A stretch of DNA of 6,540 bases, from positions 1 to 6,540 of the forward strand of contig CAMZAY010000064.1 in assembly GCA_947304365.1 (NCBI GenBank), read 5' to 3'. This DNA comes from an uncultured Clostridia bacterium. Its GTDB lineage: Bacteria > Bacillota > Clostridia > Christensenellales > CAG-138. Below are positions 6,056 through 6,540 of the stretch, in pieces (positions within the stretch are counted from its first letter, which is position 1; every line of letters begins with the position of its first letter). A model generated the notes under the pieces. It did no database searches. It was given only the letters and a program-made list of their open reading frames with translations, and was not told where the DNA came from. The position numbers were made by a program, and so were the translations under genes.

Positions 6056-6072
6056 TCCAATAACGGAAATAT

Positions 6073-6106
6073 GATCCGCGTGAGTACTTGCTCATGCGGA
6101 TCTTTT
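6073..6106 (+). terminator. Strong rho-independent terminator of the VTC/DUF4956 operon
   Basis: A 12-base-pair stem is formed by 6073-6084 (GATCCGCGTGAG) and 6091-6102 (CTCATGCGGATC), with one G-T pair and a TACTTG loop, followed by TTTT. It begins 17 bases after the DUF4956 stop. Its descending arm overlaps the -35 of the next promoter. Confidence 0.88.
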
Positions 6107-6116
6107 AATATATAAT
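6088..6116 (+). promoter_or_regulatory. Promoter of the ECF sigma factor gene
   Basis: TATAAT (6111-6116) is perfect. TTGCTC, 17 bases upstream (6088-6093), is a weak -35 lying in the loop and arm of the terminator. Transcription would begin near 6123, giving a leader of about 80 bases. Confidence 0.6.
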
Positions 6117-6158
6117 GGATCGAATGAACCTTTACGGTATTTTCCGCGTCTTTATATG

Positions 6159-6183
6159 CGAGATCGATCCCGATATCGTTTTT
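6159..6183 (+). promoter_or_regulatory. Terminator-like hairpin in the leader of the sigma factor gene
   Basis: CGA-G-ATCG (6159-6166) pairs with CGAT-A-TCG (6171-6178) around an ATCC loop, with one G-A mismatch, and five T follow directly. It ends just before the ribosome binding site at 6187-6196. It could attenuate transcription or limit ribosome access; this is inferred from shape only. Confidence 0.4.
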
Positions 6184-6202
6184 AAAAAGGAGGTGAATGG
6201 GG

Positions 6203-6540
6203 ATGGAGGACTTTGAGGCCCTGCTCGGCGAGCATCTGCCCGCGCTGGAGCGCTTCGTCAAGTTCCGCATAGCTAACAGGCACGACGCCGAGGATATTAT
6301 CCAGGAGGCGTGCATAAAGGCGTTCGCGAAGCGCGATACGCTGAAGGATCCCGCCTCGTTCAAGCCGTGGCTGATAGCGATCGCAAGGAACCTCTGCCGC
6401 GACCATTACCGCGCCGCGGCGGGGAGGGACGAGCTTTCGATCGACCGCGTCCCCGAGCAAAAGCTGACCGTAGGCATCCACGGAAGGGCGGACGAGCCGC
6501 CCGTTCATGAGGCAATCGAGCTATTGCAGCAGGAGGACAA
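6203..6540 (+). CDS. ECF-type RNA polymerase sigma factor, N-terminal part, runs off window
   Basis: Alternative sigma factor of the sigma-70 superfamily that directs RNA polymerase to a specific set of promoters. The 112 codons present hold sigma region 2: residues 8-45 (LPALERFVKFRI, then HDAEDIIQEACIKAF), the core-binding helix pair, and 53-71 (FKPWLIAIARNLCRDHYRA), the helix that recognises and melts the -10. The linker begins at about 72; region 4 lies beyond the window. ATG 6197 and ATG 6203 are in one frame. GGAGG (6189-6193) is 3 bases from the first and 9 from the second, so 6203 is preferred. No anti-sigma gene can be seen, as it would lie to the right. The strong AAGGAGGTGA site suggests efficient translation once transcribed. 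It is separated from the VTC operon by a terminator and has its own promoter. Confidence 0.93.
   Translation, partial: MEDFEALLGEHLPALERFVKFRIANRHDAEDIIQEACIKAFAKRDTLKDPASFKPWLIAIARNLCRDHYRAAAGRDELSIDRVPEQKLTVGIHGRADEPPVHEAIELLQQED

Noticed and set aside
6115..6216. 33-codon frame that could be a leader peptide before the sigma factor
   Set aside because: Its first ATG is inside the -10 box and its second (6124) is at the predicted transcription start with no ribosome binding site; it also overlaps the sigma start out of frame.

Overview
The window comes from a fairly GC-rich, spore-forming Firmicute, most likely an uncultured or poorly characterised member of the Clostridia. Three things support this: a clear spoVAC homologue (made in the forespore), an RNase Y (the Gram-positive mRNA-decay nuclease), and strong GGAGG-type ribosome binding sites with sigma-A promoters whose -10 box is TATAAT. 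Eight protein-coding genes fill almost the whole window. I see no tRNA, rRNA, CRISPR array or insertion sequence, and no gene-free gap over 300 bases.

Layout. The left part (1-1772) reads leftward: spoVAC, then a two-repeat Myb/SANT-like DNA-binding protein with a coiled-coil tail, then the N-terminal half of a GPH/MFS_2 sugar-cation symporter that runs off the left edge and has its own promoter and a candidate operator. From 1896 everything reads rightward. rny has its promoter inside what would otherwise be an N-terminal extension and most likely starts at TTG 2000. It is followed by a cytosolic M19-type dipeptidase starting at GTG 3628. A new promoter at 4590-4618 drives a translationally coupled pair, a VTC-domain polyphosphate polymerase and a DUF4956 membrane protein. 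That pair ends in a strong terminator (6073-6106), which overlaps the promoter of an ECF sigma factor that runs off the right edge.

How the genes fit together. RNase Y and the dipeptidase look like housekeeping mRNA turnover and peptide catabolism. spoVAC belongs to the dipicolinic acid uptake channel of the forespore, but its usual partners spoVAD and spoVAE are not next to it; a putative regulator follows instead. The VTC/DUF4956 pair is the most notable module. It suggests polyphosphate synthesis from nucleoside triphosphate at the membrane, independent of Ppk, with the DUF4956 protein as membrane partner. The ECF sigma factor sits next to it but has its own promoter, so a functional link is only conjecture. 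I do not see a wholly new system. The points most worth checking are the VTC/DUF4956 module and its leader, the orphan spoVAC-Myb pair, the start-site corrections, and several palindromic control elements.
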